Shown one piece after another: positions 48,676 through 58,899 of a stretch of 64,000 nucleotides of DNA. Numbering within the stretch: the stretch's first letter is position 1; each line of letters starts with the position of its first letter. The DNA lies in contig CP132909.1 in NCBI GenBank assembly GCA_031446125.1, positions 248,001-312,000 on the forward strand, in the 5' to 3' direction. Under the pieces are notes generated by a model. The model saw only the letters and a program-made list of their open reading frames with translations, ran no database searches and was not told the DNA's origin. Source of the DNA: Arsenophonus sp031446125. Its GTDB lineage: Bacteria > Pseudomonadota > Gammaproteobacteria > Enterobacterales > Enterobacteriaceae. Made by a program: the position numbers and the translations under genes.

Positions 48676-49785
48676 ATGTCAATAAATTATTCAAAAAAAG
48701 TTATTGTTGCTATGTCTGGTGGTGTAGATTCATCTGTATCTGCTTATTTGCTAAAAAAACAGGGATATCAAGTTGCTGGATTATTTATGAAAAATTGGGA
48801 AGAAGATGATACTGAAAAATATTGTATGGCAGCTAATGATCTCGCAGATGCTCAATCTGTTTGCGATAAAATTAATATAAAACTATACACTGTCAATTTT
48901 GCAACAGAATATTGGAATAATGTTTTTATACATTTTCTGAATGAATATAAAATTGGACGCACTCCAAATCCAGATATTTTATGTAATAAAGAAATAAAAT
49001 TCAAAGTATTTAGAAAATTTGCCATACAAAATTTATCGGCAGATTATATTGCTACTGGTCATTATGCAAGAATTCGGAAAATTAATGGGTCTTACCAATT
49101 ATTACGTGCCCATGATAAGAATAAAGATCAAAGCTATTTTTTATATACTCTTAATCAAAAACAATTAGAAAAAAATCTTTTTCCAATCGGTGAGCTTAAA
49201 AAATCAGAAGTTCGTTATCTTGCTGAAAACATTGGTTTAATTACTGCTCAAAAAAAAGATTCAACTGGTATTTGTTTTATTGGTAAAAAAAAATTTTATG
49301 ATTTTATTTCTCAATATTTATTTAGCCAACCAGGACCCATTGTTACTGTTGATGGAAAAATATTAGGAACACATTCAGGTATCATATATTATACATTAGG
49401 TCAACGTAAAGGCTTAAAGATTGGTGGTCTTAAAGAAGCAAATGAAAATCCTTGGTACGTAGTTGATAAAGACATAAAAAATAATATGTTAATTGTAGCA
49501 CAAGGACATAATCATCCGCGTTCGTTATCAAATGGGCTTATTATAAAAAATATTCATTGGATAACTCCAAAAATAGAAAACACAAAAAATCAATATACAG
49601 TGAAAACACGGTATCGTCAGAAAGATATTCCTTGTAAAATTATGCAATTTGATAATAGAAAAATAACCATAAAATTCGACTATCCAATTGAATCAGTAAC
49701 ACCTGGTCAATCTGCTGTTTTATATAATAATGAAATTTGTTTAGGTGGTGGTGTTATTGACGAACGTATTCAAAATGGGATATAA
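48676..49785 (+). CDS. mnmA: tRNA 2-thiouridylase MnmA
   Basis: 369 residues (E. coli MnmA 368). It thiolates U34 of tRNA-Lys, -Glu and -Gln using sulfur relayed to it by the TusE/IscS system. The ATP pyrophosphatase loop is VAMSGGVDSSVSAYLL near residues 11-26. The two catalytic cysteines are in TPNPDILCNKEIKF near 102 and DSTGICFIGKKKF near 199. GHYARI and LGQRKGLKIGG are conserved. A substrate, tRNA-Lys(UUU), is encoded in this window. In E. coli mnmA, hflD and purB are consecutive; hflD is lost here. Confidence 0.96.
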   Translation: MSINYSKKVIVAMSGGVDSSVSAYLLKKQGYQVAGLFMKNWEEDDTEKYCMAANDLADAQSVCDKINIKLYTVNFATEYWNNVFIHFLNEYKIGRTPNPDILCNKEIKFKVFRKFAIQNLSADYIATGHYARIRKINGSYQLLRAHDKNKDQSYFLYTLNQKQLEKNLFPIGELKKSEVRYLAENIGLITAQKKDSTGICFIGKKKFYDFISQYLFSQPGPIVTVDGKILGTHSGIIYYTLGQRKGLKIGGLKEANENPWYVVDKDIKNNMLIVAQGHNHPRSLSNGLIIKNIHWITPKIENTKNQYTVKTRYRQKDIPCKIMQFDNRKITIKFDYPIESVTPGQSAVLYNNEICLGGGVIDERIQNGI

Positions 49786-50270
49786 TTTTTTATATAAAAA
49801 TTACTATTTAATTTTTATATTATAAAATATATTTAAAATTTAAAAAAAATATATTCATAACTAACAAAAAATACTTATCAAAAACTTTTTTTTACAAAAA
49901 CTAATAATAGTAATGATACATATTTCTTACTAATATCAATAGTTTATTTTTGACGTTTACAAAATTATATCAATATCATATTAATAATTCAATTAAAAAA
50001 AATATTTTTTTAAATATTATTAAATAATCTGCTTAATTGAAATATTTACAAAGAACAAAAAATCACATAAAAGCAATATCTAATATATTAAATCAATATT
50101 AATTTATATCGAATATGTTTTTTTCTAAACATATAATTATTAATTAATATTATACCATTTTAAAAAAATATTATTCATAAATTACAACTAAAAATAATAA
50201 TCCATTTTTATAATTTCTTGCAATTTTTCATTTAAAAATTTCATACACATAGATTTAATAGGAGTAGTAA
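49786..50270. other. Spacer replacing hflD
   Basis: Lies between mnmA and purB, where E. coli has hflD. No readable remnant. It ends with a strong AGGAG site for purB, 7 bases before the ATG. Confidence 0.5.
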
Positions 50271-51641
50271 ATGAGAGTATCCTCTTTAACTAGTATATCA
50301 CCAATTGATGGTCGTTACAGTGATCAAGTAAATATATTACGTCCAATTTTTAGTGAATTTGCTTTATTGAAATACCGCATAGAAATAGAAATACGTTGGT
50401 TACAAAAATTAGCAAGATGTTCTAAAATTGCAGAAATACCATTATTTACCAATGATGCCAACATTTATCTTAATAAAATTATTATAAATTTTAATAAAAA
50501 TGATGCAATGAAAATCAAAAAAATTGAAAAAAAAATCAATCATGATGTAAAAGCAGTAGAATATTTTTTAAAAGAAAAAATGAAATGCATGCCTGAACTA
50601 AAAAAAGTTATTGAATTTATCCACTTTGCATGTACATCTGAAGATATTAATAATCTTGCTTATGCATTAATTCTAAAAAACACTCGAAATAAAATACTTT
50701 TACCTTATTGGAAAAAAATTATAAATAAGATAAGAAAAATGGCTTTTCTCTATGCTTCTTTACCAATGTTATCAAGAACTCATGGACAAATCGCAACTCC
50801 AACTACTATTGGAAAAGAATTTGCTAATTTTGCTTATCGTATGGAAAGACAATATCAGCAATTTATAAAAATTGATATTTTAGGGAAAATTAATGGTGCA
50901 GTAGGTAATTATAATGCTCATTTATCAGCTTATCCAAATATAAATTGGCCACTTTTTAGCAAAGAATTTGTTACTTCATTAAATATTAAATGGAATCCAT
51001 TCACTACTCAAATAGAACCTCATGATTATATTGCTGAATTATTCAATTGCATTGCTCGATTTAATACTATTCTCTTAGATTTAACTAAAGATATTTGGGG
51101 TTATCTTGCATTAGAAAGTTTTAAACAAAAAATACAAAAAGATGAAGTAGGTTCGTCTACTATGCCACATAAAATTAATCCTATTAATTTTGAAAATGCA
51201 GAAGGTAATCTTGGATTAGCAAATTCATTATTAAATTATTTTTCTAACAAATTACCGATTTCACGTTGGCAACGTGATCTTACTGATTCAACAGTTTTGC
51301 GTAATTTAGGCGTTGCTATTTCTTATAGTTTTATTGCATACCAAACAATATTAAAAGGTTTAAACAAACTGGACACTAATAACAAAAAAATATATTTTGA
51401 ATTAGATTCTCATTGGGAAGTTTTAGGTGAAGCTATTCAAACTGTTATGAAACGTTATGGAATAAAGAATGCTTATGAAAAATTAAAAACTATAACTAGA
51501 GGAAAAAATATTACTCAAAATGATATAAAAAAATTTATTGATAGCATTAATTTACCAAAAAAAGAAAAAGAACGTTTAAAAAAAATGACACCAGCTGATT
51601 ATATTGGCTATGCTATTAAGATGATAAAGTATTTAAATTAA
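50271..51641 (+). CDS. purB: Adenylosuccinate lyase
   Basis: 456 residues, the same as E. coli PurB. It acts twice in purine synthesis: cleavage of SAICAR to AICAR and of adenylosuccinate to AMP. SLTSISPIDGRYSDQVNILR is at the N-terminus and FACTSEDINNLAYAL near residues 122-136. The general-acid His is in LSRTHGQIATPTTIGKE near 171, and the fumarase-family signature GSSTMPHKINPINFENAEGN is near 294-313. The other de novo purine genes are not in this window, and purMN are absent from their usual place by ppk. So PurB may serve only AMP formation from IMP (inference). Confidence 0.96.
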   Translation: MRVSSLTSISPIDGRYSDQVNILRPIFSEFALLKYRIEIEIRWLQKLARCSKIAEIPLFTNDANIYLNKIIINFNKNDAMKIKKIEKKINHDVKAVEYFLKEKMKCMPELKKVIEFIHFACTSEDINNLAYALILKNTRNKILLPYWKKIINKIRKMAFLYASLPMLSRTHGQIATPTTIGKEFANFAYRMERQYQQFIKIDILGKINGAVGNYNAHLSAYPNINWPLFSKEFVTSLNIKWNPFTTQIEPHDYIAELFNCIARFNTILLDLTKDIWGYLALESFKQKIQKDEVGSSTMPHKINPINFENAEGNLGLANSLLNYFSNKLPISRWQRDLTDSTVLRNLGVAISYSFIAYQTILKGLNKLDTNNKKIYFELDSHWEVLGEAIQTVMKRYGIKNAYEKLKTITRGKNITQNDIKKFIDSINLPKKEKERLKKMTPADYIGYAIKMIKYLN

Positions 51642-52125
51642 AATCTAAAAAAATAACAATTTAAAAATATCATTGAGGTGTTTTTAAAAAAAATTTAAAA
51701 AAAATAAAAAAAATAATAATTTTAGATTATTTCTCAATACTTGTAAAAACTTGATATTATATTTTTGTATTTATACTAATCTGGATATTTAATTAAAATC
51801 AAATCTACTATTTTTTATAATTGAAAATTTTATAATACATTATAATTTTTAATATATATTAATAAATATTCTGCAAATAAAATGTAAATTTATGATTTTG
51901 AACATTATGTCAATAATAAGAAATCATTTTTTTATTTTATTAATTAACTTTCTTTTCTGACTAAAAAGAGAAAAAAGAAATCGTTTTTTATATATTTTTT
52001 TACGTATTTTTTTTATTCTATAGTAAAATTTCATAATTAAATACCACTTTACTTCCAATTAAATTAATTGTGATCCAATTGAAAATATTTTCTTGTCATA
52101 TAAAAAAAATCAGATAATAAAATTA
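51642..52125. other. Gene-free convergent spacer
   Basis: Spacer between purB and lolE. An imperfect pyrimidine/purine inverted repeat near 51948-51980 might help termination of purB, but it is weak. No gene remnant is seen. Confidence 0.45.
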
Positions 52126-53364
52126 TTATTTACTTAAAATTCTTGCAGGAGCTATTTTAGTTGCTTGATTTGCTGGATACCAACTAGCTAATAAACTTAA
52201 AATTAATGTTGTTAAAATTATAAAAAATATATCTGTAGTATACAGTACAGATGGCAAAAAATCGATAAAATAAACTTCACCAGATAAAAAAGAATAATCA
52301 AAAATATTTTCCATATATTTAATTATAGATGTTAAATTCAATGATATTAAAATCCCAATTAATATACCAATAAAACAACTGAACATTCCTGTAAGTAATC
52401 CATAACATAAAAAAATATTACGAATAAAACTACTATTTGCACCAAAAGTGCTTAATATAGCAATATTTGCAGTTTTATCTTTTACTGCCATTACTAATGT
52501 AGATACAATATTAAAACAGGCAACACTGATGATTAGTATCATAATAAGATATATTACACCCCTTACCATTTGAATATCACTATACATATAACCATAATCT
52601 TTTGTCCAACTTTTAATAAAAACATAATTACTAGCATTAATCGCTGCATTATAAATCATGCGATTTGCAGAAAAAATATCTGCAACACTTATTTGAAAAC
52701 CAGTAATACCATTATCATATCCTAAATATTCTTGCGCATCTTCTAAAGGAAGAATTGCTAATTGATTATCTAACATACCATTCAAACTAAACATACCAAC
52801 TACAGTGACAGAAATATGATAAGGATGGTTAATATTTAATGTATTATTGGGCATAATTATGTTAATTTGATCCCCAGTAGAAACTTTTAATTTTTTTGCA
52901 ACACCCCTACCTACAATAATTTGATGATTACCAGGTTTAATTTTTTTCCATGCATTATTAAGAATAAAATTAGGTAATGTACTTACTGAAGATTCTAAAA
53001 GTAAATCCACACCAATAATTTGAACTGCTTTTATAAGTGTATCTTTTTCTAATAATCCTGTAAAAGCGATATAAGGTGAAACTCCAATAATATCTGGAGT
53101 ATTTAGTATTTTTTTAAAATCAGATTTCCAATTTAAATAAGGCTCATTAACCGCAATAATTTGTCCATGAGACATAACAGATAAAATACGATTTTTTAAT
53201 TCATATTCAAAACCATTCATCACACTAAAACCAATAATTAACACAACAACACCAAGCACAATACCAAACATAGAAATTATAGATATTAGCGATACTAAAC
53301 TAGATTTTTTTTTTCCTTTATAAAAACGAAATGCAATTTTAAAAGTAAGAACTAATTCTGCCAT
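52126..53364 (-). CDS. lolE: Lipoprotein-releasing system subunit LolE
   Basis: 412 residues (E. coli LolE 414), an inner-membrane subunit of the LolCDE transporter that extracts outer-membrane lipoproteins and hands them to LolA. It has one N-terminal membrane helix (SLISIISMFGIVLGVVVLIIGFSVMNGF near 24-51), a large periplasmic domain, and three C-terminal helices around 265-400. It ends in LLASWYPANQATKIAPARIL. The first residues ELVLTFKIAFRFYKGKKK resemble LolE rather than LolC. It starts 3 bases after the lolD stop. LpoB here is one predicted lipoprotein cargo. Confidence 0.94.
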   Translation of the reverse strand: MAELVLTFKIAFRFYKGKKKSSLVSLISIISMFGIVLGVVVLIIGFSVMNGFEYELKNRILSVMSHGQIIAVNEPYLNWKSDFKKILNTPDIIGVSPYIAFTGLLEKDTLIKAVQIIGVDLLLESSVSTLPNFILNNAWKKIKPGNHQIIVGRGVAKKLKVSTGDQINIIMPNNTLNINHPYHISVTVVGMFSLNGMLDNQLAILPLEDAQEYLGYDNGITGFQISVADIFSANRMIYNAAINASNYVFIKSWTKDYGYMYSDIQMVRGVIYLIMILIISVACFNIVSTLVMAVKDKTANIAILSTFGANSSFIRNIFLCYGLLTGMFSCFIGILIGILISLNLTSIIKYMENIFDYSFLSGEVYFIDFLPSVLYTTDIFFIILTTLILSLLASWYPANQATKIAPARILSK

Positions 53365-53367
53365 TTA

Positions 53368-54069
53368 TTACACTCCAATGAAAGTCGAACATTCTTGTAA
53401 ATGCCCATCGTGTATTTTTAAATGACGAATTAAACGACCAGCTAATTTTAAATCATGTGTTACTATTAAAAATGCAGTATCTTTTTTTTGATTAAGTTCC
53501 ATTAATAATTCAAGAATAATATTAGCATTATATAAATCTAAATTACCTGTAGGTTCATCAGCTAAAACTAAAGAAGGTTCATTAACTATAGCACGAGCAA
53601 TTACAACACGTTGTTTTTCTCCACCTGATAACTCTGAAGAGTAATGATTTATTCGATTACTTAATCCTACTGATTTTAAAATTGTATAAGATTTTTTTTT
53701 AGCTTCCATATAATTCATACCAGAAATTAATAATGGCATCATTACATTTTCTAAAGCATTAAAATCTGATAAGAGATGATGAAATTGATACACAAAACCT
53801 AATTCTTTATTACGCAATTCAGCTCTTTTTTTATTGGATAATGAACTCATATTTTTATTCTTAAAAATAACATCACCGCTGGTTGGTATATCTAATCCAC
53901 CTAACAAATGTAACAATGTACTTTTTCCAGAACCTGAATGACCAAGAATTGCTATCATTTCTTTTTTAGCAATAGAAAAAGAGATATTTTTAATCACATT
54001 ATTTATAATTTTTCCGTCTTTATAAGATTTACAAAGATTTTTACATATTAATAATGGAGAATTATGCAT
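53368..54069 (-). CDS. lolD: Lipoprotein-releasing system ATPase LolD
   Basis: 233 residues, the E. coli length. It is the ATPase of LolCDE. Walker A is AILGHSGSGKSTLLHLLGG near residues 41-59, followed by the LolD motif FVYQFHHLLSDFNALENVMMP. The ABC signature is SSELSGGEKQRVVIARAI near 143-160, with Walker B LVLADEPTGNLD and VTHDLKLA after it. I start at the ATG at 54067-54069 (MHNSPLLICKNLCKSY, E. coli MNKILLQCDNLCKRY). It overlaps the lolC end by 8 bases, so the three subunits are translationally coupled. An in-frame codon 12 residues upstream has no homology. Confidence 0.95.
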   Translation of the reverse strand: MHNSPLLICKNLCKSYKDGKIINNVIKNISFSIAKKEMIAILGHSGSGKSTLLHLLGGLDIPTSGDVIFKNKNMSSLSNKKRAELRNKELGFVYQFHHLLSDFNALENVMMPLLISGMNYMEAKKKSYTILKSVGLSNRINHYSSELSGGEKQRVVIARAIVNEPSLVLADEPTGNLDLYNANIILELLMELNQKKDTAFLIVTHDLKLAGRLIRHLKIHDGHLQECSTFIGV

Positions 54070-55264
54070 ACCGTAAAGCCTCAGAAGGTTGAATGTTGGC
54101 TGCACGATAAGCGGGATAAAGTGTTGCCAATAGTGCGATTATTATTGAAAATAAAGCAATTGATATTATAGATATAAAATCAATAAAAACTTTTAATTCT
54201 ATATGTTTATCTAATAAACCTAACATAGGCATAATTATATTAAGATTCTTGGTAAAAAACAAACCTAATAATATTCCAATTATCGTACCAAAAATTCCAA
54301 CTCCTATTCCCTGAAGCATAAAAATAGCTATAATTTTTATACGTTTTAATCCTAATATTTGAAAAATAGCAATTTCAATCTGTTTTTGCATTACTAACAA
54401 TGAAAGTGAAGTAATGATGTTAAAAGAGGCTAAAATAATAATAAGGCTTAATAATAAAATCATAATATTTTTTTCCATTTTAACTGCTTGAAAAAAATCG
54501 CCTTTTCTTTCTCTCCAATCTTTCCATATCATACCTATAGGTAAAATTTTCTTAATTAAATTATCAACCATTAAAGGTTTTTTTAGATAAAGACGCCAAC
54601 CAGTAATATTACCAACAGGATAATGCATTAATCTTGCTGCATCTTGTAAATTTACTAATATTTCGGTACTATCAGCTTCATATTGTGTTGAAAAAAAACC
54701 TGCTACTGTAAACAAACGTTGACTTGGCATTCTTCCCATTAAGGTAAATTGAGTAACAGAGGGTATAATTAATCTTAATTGATCTCCAGGTTGTACTTGT
54801 AATTCTTCAGCTAATTTTATTCCTAAAATAACATTATATTTACCTGATTTTAATACTCCAGGGTCAAGATTTTGTAAATGGTTTAATAAAGGATCACTTG
54901 ACTTTTCATCTACTCCAATCATTACAGAAATCGTAACATTTTTTTTACTTTGTAAAATTACATCACTTTCAACAATTGAAGTAATACGGTCTATTTCTTT
55001 TAAATATTTTATTTTTTTTACTGGATATTTTTCTGGATTAATATTGCCTTGAGATGTTGTTAAAATAACTTGTGGCATATAAGCTAAAATATTATTTTGC
55101 CATGCACGTTCAGCACCATTCATTACAGATGTAACTATTATTAAAGACATAACACCTAATGCAATTCCAATTACAGATAAACTCAAAATAAATTGAGAAA
55201 ATCGATCACCTTTACGTTTACGCATATAACGTAAGCCAACAAAATATGTGATAAATTGAAACAT
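54062..55264 (-). CDS. lolC: Lipoprotein-releasing system subunit LolC
   Basis: 400 residues (E. coli LolC 399), first gene of the lolCDE operon. The N-terminus FQFITYFVGLRYMRKRKGDRFSQFIL and SVIGIALGVMSLIIVTSVMNG give the first membrane helix. A periplasmic domain follows (about 50-260), then three helices. It ends in LLATLYPAYRAANIQPSEALRYA, the FtsX-type C-terminal motif. It is transcribed away from mfd, as in E. coli, where ycfT lies between. Paired hairpins lie 60-115 bases upstream of its start. Confidence 0.95.
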   Translation of the reverse strand: MFQFITYFVGLRYMRKRKGDRFSQFILSLSVIGIALGVMSLIIVTSVMNGAERAWQNNILAYMPQVILTTSQGNINPEKYPVKKIKYLKEIDRITSIVESDVILQSKKNVTISVMIGVDEKSSDPLLNHLQNLDPGVLKSGKYNVILGIKLAEELQVQPGDQLRLIIPSVTQFTLMGRMPSQRLFTVAGFFSTQYEADSTEILVNLQDAARLMHYPVGNITGWRLYLKKPLMVDNLIKKILPIGMIWKDWRERKGDFFQAVKMEKNIMILLLSLIIILASFNIITSLSLLVMQKQIEIAIFQILGLKRIKIIAIFMLQGIGVGIFGTIIGILLGLFFTKNLNIIMPMLGLLDKHIELKVFIDFISIISIALFSIIIALLATLYPAYRAANIQPSEALRYA

Positions 55265-55337
55265 GAAATATAATTGACCTCTGTCATAAATAAAAATAAA
55301 ATTTTAGATAAAAAACGAAGCATTACTAAATAGTAAT

Positions 55338-55364
55338 AACATAAAGTTTTGCAAACTTTATGTT
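55338..55364. promoter_or_regulatory. 12-bp perfect inverted repeat upstream of lolC
   Basis: Arms AACATAAAGTTT (55338-55349) and AAACTTTATGTT (55353-55364) with a TGC loop. A second small repeat, ATTACTA-AA-TAGTAAT, directly adjoins it to the left (about 55322-55337). Read on the minus strand the two hairpins are followed by GCTTCG and T6, like a terminator or leader structure ahead of lolC. The mostly A/T composition limits confidence. Confidence 0.4.
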
Positions 55365-56734
55365 TAATTGTTTATTTTATTCGTGATTTTTTAAAAGAAT
55401 ATTATTTTATTGATCTATTATCACAACAAAAAATATTTTTTATTTCCATTAAAAAAATAATTGATTATTATGAAGGAAAAATATTATTTTTAAATTTTAA
55501 AAAAGGAATTGATTTTTTTATTATTTGTATAAAAATACGTCTATTATTGATTATTTAAAAATTAAAATCTTAACAGAAAAAACTTTTTTAAGTTAAAAAA
55601 TTATATATAATAATTTTAAATTATATAACAAAATATAATAAAAATTAGTTAAAATACTCATTTTTAAAAAATATTTACCCCCTTATCATAATATTTTATT
55701 ACATTAAAAATTCTTGCAAAAAAATACAGAATCTTTATAGATACCAATCTTTACACAAGTAATTTATTATTTCTATTAATATTTTAAGAGATTAACACAA
55801 ATAATATATTTACTAACATTTTTAATAAAAAATTAATTTTTTATAAAAAAGAACAATATAAAAATCATAATTTGCACAATAAAATTAAACAATACTTATT
55901 CAAAAAAAATATTTTTTATATATAAAAAATTATAATATTTTACGTTTTCTTTTTCTCATATAAAAATAACCTAACTTATCGTTTTTTAAAATACTGTAAA
56001 ACTTTTTTATGATAAAAATTTAAAAGAAATCAAAAAATTACTAATAACTTAAAATTTTTCTGAAGATCATTGATAATGAAGTATCATATTAAATCATAAA
56101 AACCCGAAAAAAATCTAATGCAAAGTATATATATTCGTTAATCAAAAAAATAGCATTTAGTTTTCAATACTGTTTTTTTTAAAATATATTATCTTTCTTA
56201 TTTTCTAATTTTCTTCATATGAACTTTCTTAATAAAAAAAACATAAATCTCTATTTTTTAATTTATGAAAAATATGAATTAACTTTATAAAAAAAAGATA
56301 TAAATTGTCTTTATTTATTATTCACTCTTGATATAATTTTATTTAATAATCAAAAAATTAATTGCTTAAAATCATCTTCATTAATAAAAATTTAGAATAC
56401 AAAATTTCCGTGAAATTAAAAAATACTAATTTAGTTTATAAAGATTTACTTAAAATAAATATCAAATTTATTTATAAAATGCTATTTTGCAAAATATTTA
56501 ATTTCATTAAATTTTTTCTTGTAAAATCCTCTTTTCTCTAGAAAAGTTTATCAAAATGCAAATATTTTAAAAAACTGTTACTAAAAATAGATCAAAACCC
56601 ACAGAAATTAAAAATTTAAATCAAAGATTATATTTTAATTTTTCATATTATAGTTACTATAATAAAATATAGTTTTAGTAATCAAAAGAATAAAACAACT
56701 GTAATTGATGAAAACGATATATTCGGTAATAAAA
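55365..56734 (+). pseudogene. mfd: Eroded 5' half of mfd
   Basis: This interval has about the right length for the missing Mfd N-terminus. Just before the intact part, the frame through 56683-56731 reads TTVIDENDIFGNK, matching E. coli LALICESDLLGER of domain D3. A stop and a one-base shift in an A5 run (56731-56735 region) then lead into the intact frame at MIENNIKIPKII, with spacing identical to E. coli. Farther upstream, KIFFISIKK and LNFKKGIDF near 55440-55510 weakly resemble GVLIVPVNT and LVMKKGQRL of domain D1. Most of the rest is unreadable. The UvrB-like, UvrA-binding module is therefore gone. Confidence 0.65.
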
Positions 56735-58819
56735 ATGATTGAAAATAATATTAAAATACCTAAAATTATTCATACCAATATTTTTGATTATGATGTTTTT
56801 GAATTTAAAATCGGACAACCTGTAGTTCATATGCAACATGGTGTTGGACGATATCAAGGTTTAAAAATCTTAAAAACTGGAAACATTAAAAATGAATACT
56901 TAATACTGACTTATGCTGATAATGATGTACTTTATGTCCCTGTTTCATCATTAAATTTAATTAGTCATTATTACAATACAAATATTAGCAATAAAAATGC
57001 ACCATTACATAAATTAGGTGGGAATATTTGGAGCAAAGCGAAAAATAAAGCTATAGAAAAAATGCGTGATACAGCAGCAGAATTATTAGATATTCATGCA
57101 CAACGTGCAATAAAGCCTGGATTCGCCTTTAAATTAAATAAAATACAATATCAATCGTTTTGCAAAAATTTTCCATTTAAAACAACAACTGATCAAGAAA
57201 AAGCAATCGAAACAGTTTTATATGATATGAGTCGACCAATTGCTATGGATCGTTTAATTTGTGGCGATGTCGGATTTGGTAAAACTGAAGTTGCTATACG
57301 AGCAACTTTTTTAGCAATAACCAATAATAAACAAGTTGCAATATTAGTGCCAACAACTTTATTAGCAAAACAACACTTTAATAATTTCTGTGAACGTTTT
57401 TTAAATTGGTCAACAAAAATTGAAATTTTTTCACGTTTACAAAATACAAAAAAACAAAAAGAAATTATTAATAAAATTACTAACGGGGAGGTAGATATAG
57501 TAATTGGTACACATAAATTACTAAGAAATAACATTCGTTGGAAAAAATTAGGATTATTAATCATTGACGAAGAACATCGTTTTGGAGTGCGTCATAAAGA
57601 ATCAATTAAAGCAATACAGACAAATGTTGATATATTAACATTAACCGCAACACCTATTCCAAGAACACTAAACATAGCAATGAATGGTATACGTGATTTA
57701 TCTATTATTGCCAGTCCTCCATCTTGTAGATTTTCTGTTAAAACATTTGTTTATCAATACAATGAGTCAATTATACGAAAAGCCATTTTGCATGAAATAT
57801 TACGAGATGGGCAAGTTTATTATTTATGCAATGATGTAAAAAATATAGAAAAAACAAAAGACCGATTAGTCGCCTTAGTACCTGAAGCTACTTTTATTGT
57901 TGGACATGGGAAAATGTCAAAAATAGATTTAGAACGCACAATGATAGATTTTTATAATCATCGTTTCAGTGTATTAATTTGTACTACAATTATTGAAATG
58001 GGAATTGATGTCCCTAATGCAAATACTATAATTATTGAACGTGCTGATTATTTGGGTCTAGCACAATTATACCAATTACGTGGAAGAGTTGGGCGCTCTA
58101 ATCATCAAGCTTATGCTTTTTTTTTAATATCTGACCCTAAATTAATTACTGTTAATGCAAAAAAACGTCTTGAAGCAATTAAATTAATTGAAGATCTCGG
58201 TTCCTGCTTTGCATTATCTGCTCATGATTTAGACATTAGAGGATCGGGAGAATTACTTGGTGAAGAACAAAGTGGACATATTTTTACTATTGGATATACT
58301 CTTTACAAAAAACTTTTAAAAAATGTTATTGATACTTTAAAAAAAGGAAAAGAACCTTCTTTAGAAGAAATAAATAATCAAAAAACTGAAATCGAATTAA
58401 GAATACCTCTTTTATTTCCAGAAAATTATATTAGAGATGTTAATATTAGATTATCATTTTATAAAAAAATAGCTAACGCTAAAACAGAAAAAGAATTAAA
58501 CCAATTAAAAATTGAAATTATATATCGATTTGGTCCTTTACCAGTTTTGGCAAAACAATTATTAGAATTTAGCATAATTCGTATACGGGCTTATGATTTG
58601 GGTATAAAAAAAATAAAAGCAAACGAAAAAGGTGGATTTATCGAATTTTATCAAAAAAATAAAATAAACATAAATTCTATTATTAAATTGTTAAAAAATG
58701 AACCTAATATTTATAAATTAGATGGAAAAAACAAATTAAAATTCGTCTATCAACTATTTGATTATGGTATAAGGTTATCTTTCATAAAACAATTAATGCA
58801 TTCATTAAATAATTCATAA
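56735..58819 (+). CDS. mfd: Mfd C-terminal part: RNAP-interaction domain plus translocase
   Basis: 694 residues against 1148 in E. coli. The RNA polymerase interaction domain comes first (FKIGQPVVHMQHGVGRYQG, PVSSLNLISHY, near 26-100). The translocase follows: CGDVGFGKTE (Walker A, near 171-180), LLIIDEEHRFGVRHKE (near 277-292), LTATPIPRTLN, TTIIEMGIDVPNANTIIIERAD, and QLRGRVGRSNHQAY. LLGEEQSG and the C-terminal domain D7 are complete. Domains for UvrA binding and D3 are missing. An ATG at 56705 opens the frame ten codons earlier, but those codons overlap the ancestral D3 frame, so I prefer 56735. Without a strong ribosome site, translation is uncertain. If made, it could push stalled polymerase but not recruit UvrA. 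Confidence 0.85.
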   Translation: MIENNIKIPKIIHTNIFDYDVFEFKIGQPVVHMQHGVGRYQGLKILKTGNIKNEYLILTYADNDVLYVPVSSLNLISHYYNTNISNKNAPLHKLGGNIWSKAKNKAIEKMRDTAAELLDIHAQRAIKPGFAFKLNKIQYQSFCKNFPFKTTTDQEKAIETVLYDMSRPIAMDRLICGDVGFGKTEVAIRATFLAITNNKQVAILVPTTLLAKQHFNNFCERFLNWSTKIEIFSRLQNTKKQKEIINKITNGEVDIVIGTHKLLRNNIRWKKLGLLIIDEEHRFGVRHKESIKAIQTNVDILTLTATPIPRTLNIAMNGIRDLSIIASPPSCRFSVKTFVYQYNESIIRKAILHEILRDGQVYYLCNDVKNIEKTKDRLVALVPEATFIVGHGKMSKIDLERTMIDFYNHRFSVLICTTIIEMGIDVPNANTIIIERADYLGLAQLYQLRGRVGRSNHQAYAFFLISDPKLITVNAKKRLEAIKLIEDLGSCFALSAHDLDIRGSGELLGEEQSGHIFTIGYTLYKKLLKNVIDTLKKGKEPSLEEINNQKTEIELRIPLLFPENYIRDVNIRLSFYKKIANAKTEKELNQLKIEIIYRFGPLPVLAKQLLEFSIIRIRAYDLGIKKIKANEKGGFIEFYQKNKININSIIKLLKNEPNIYKLDGKNKLKFVYQLFDYGIRLSFIKQLMHSLNNS

Positions 58820-58899
58820 CTTAATTATATTTATTAAATGTATTTTAAAATTTTATTTGTTTTATTTATTATACAATAATAAAAAAATAATAAATGCAA

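Noticed and set aside
55349..55558. A 69-residue open frame upstream of mfd
   Set aside because: The start lies inside a hairpin, there is no ribosome site, and it weakly resembles eroded Mfd domain 1.
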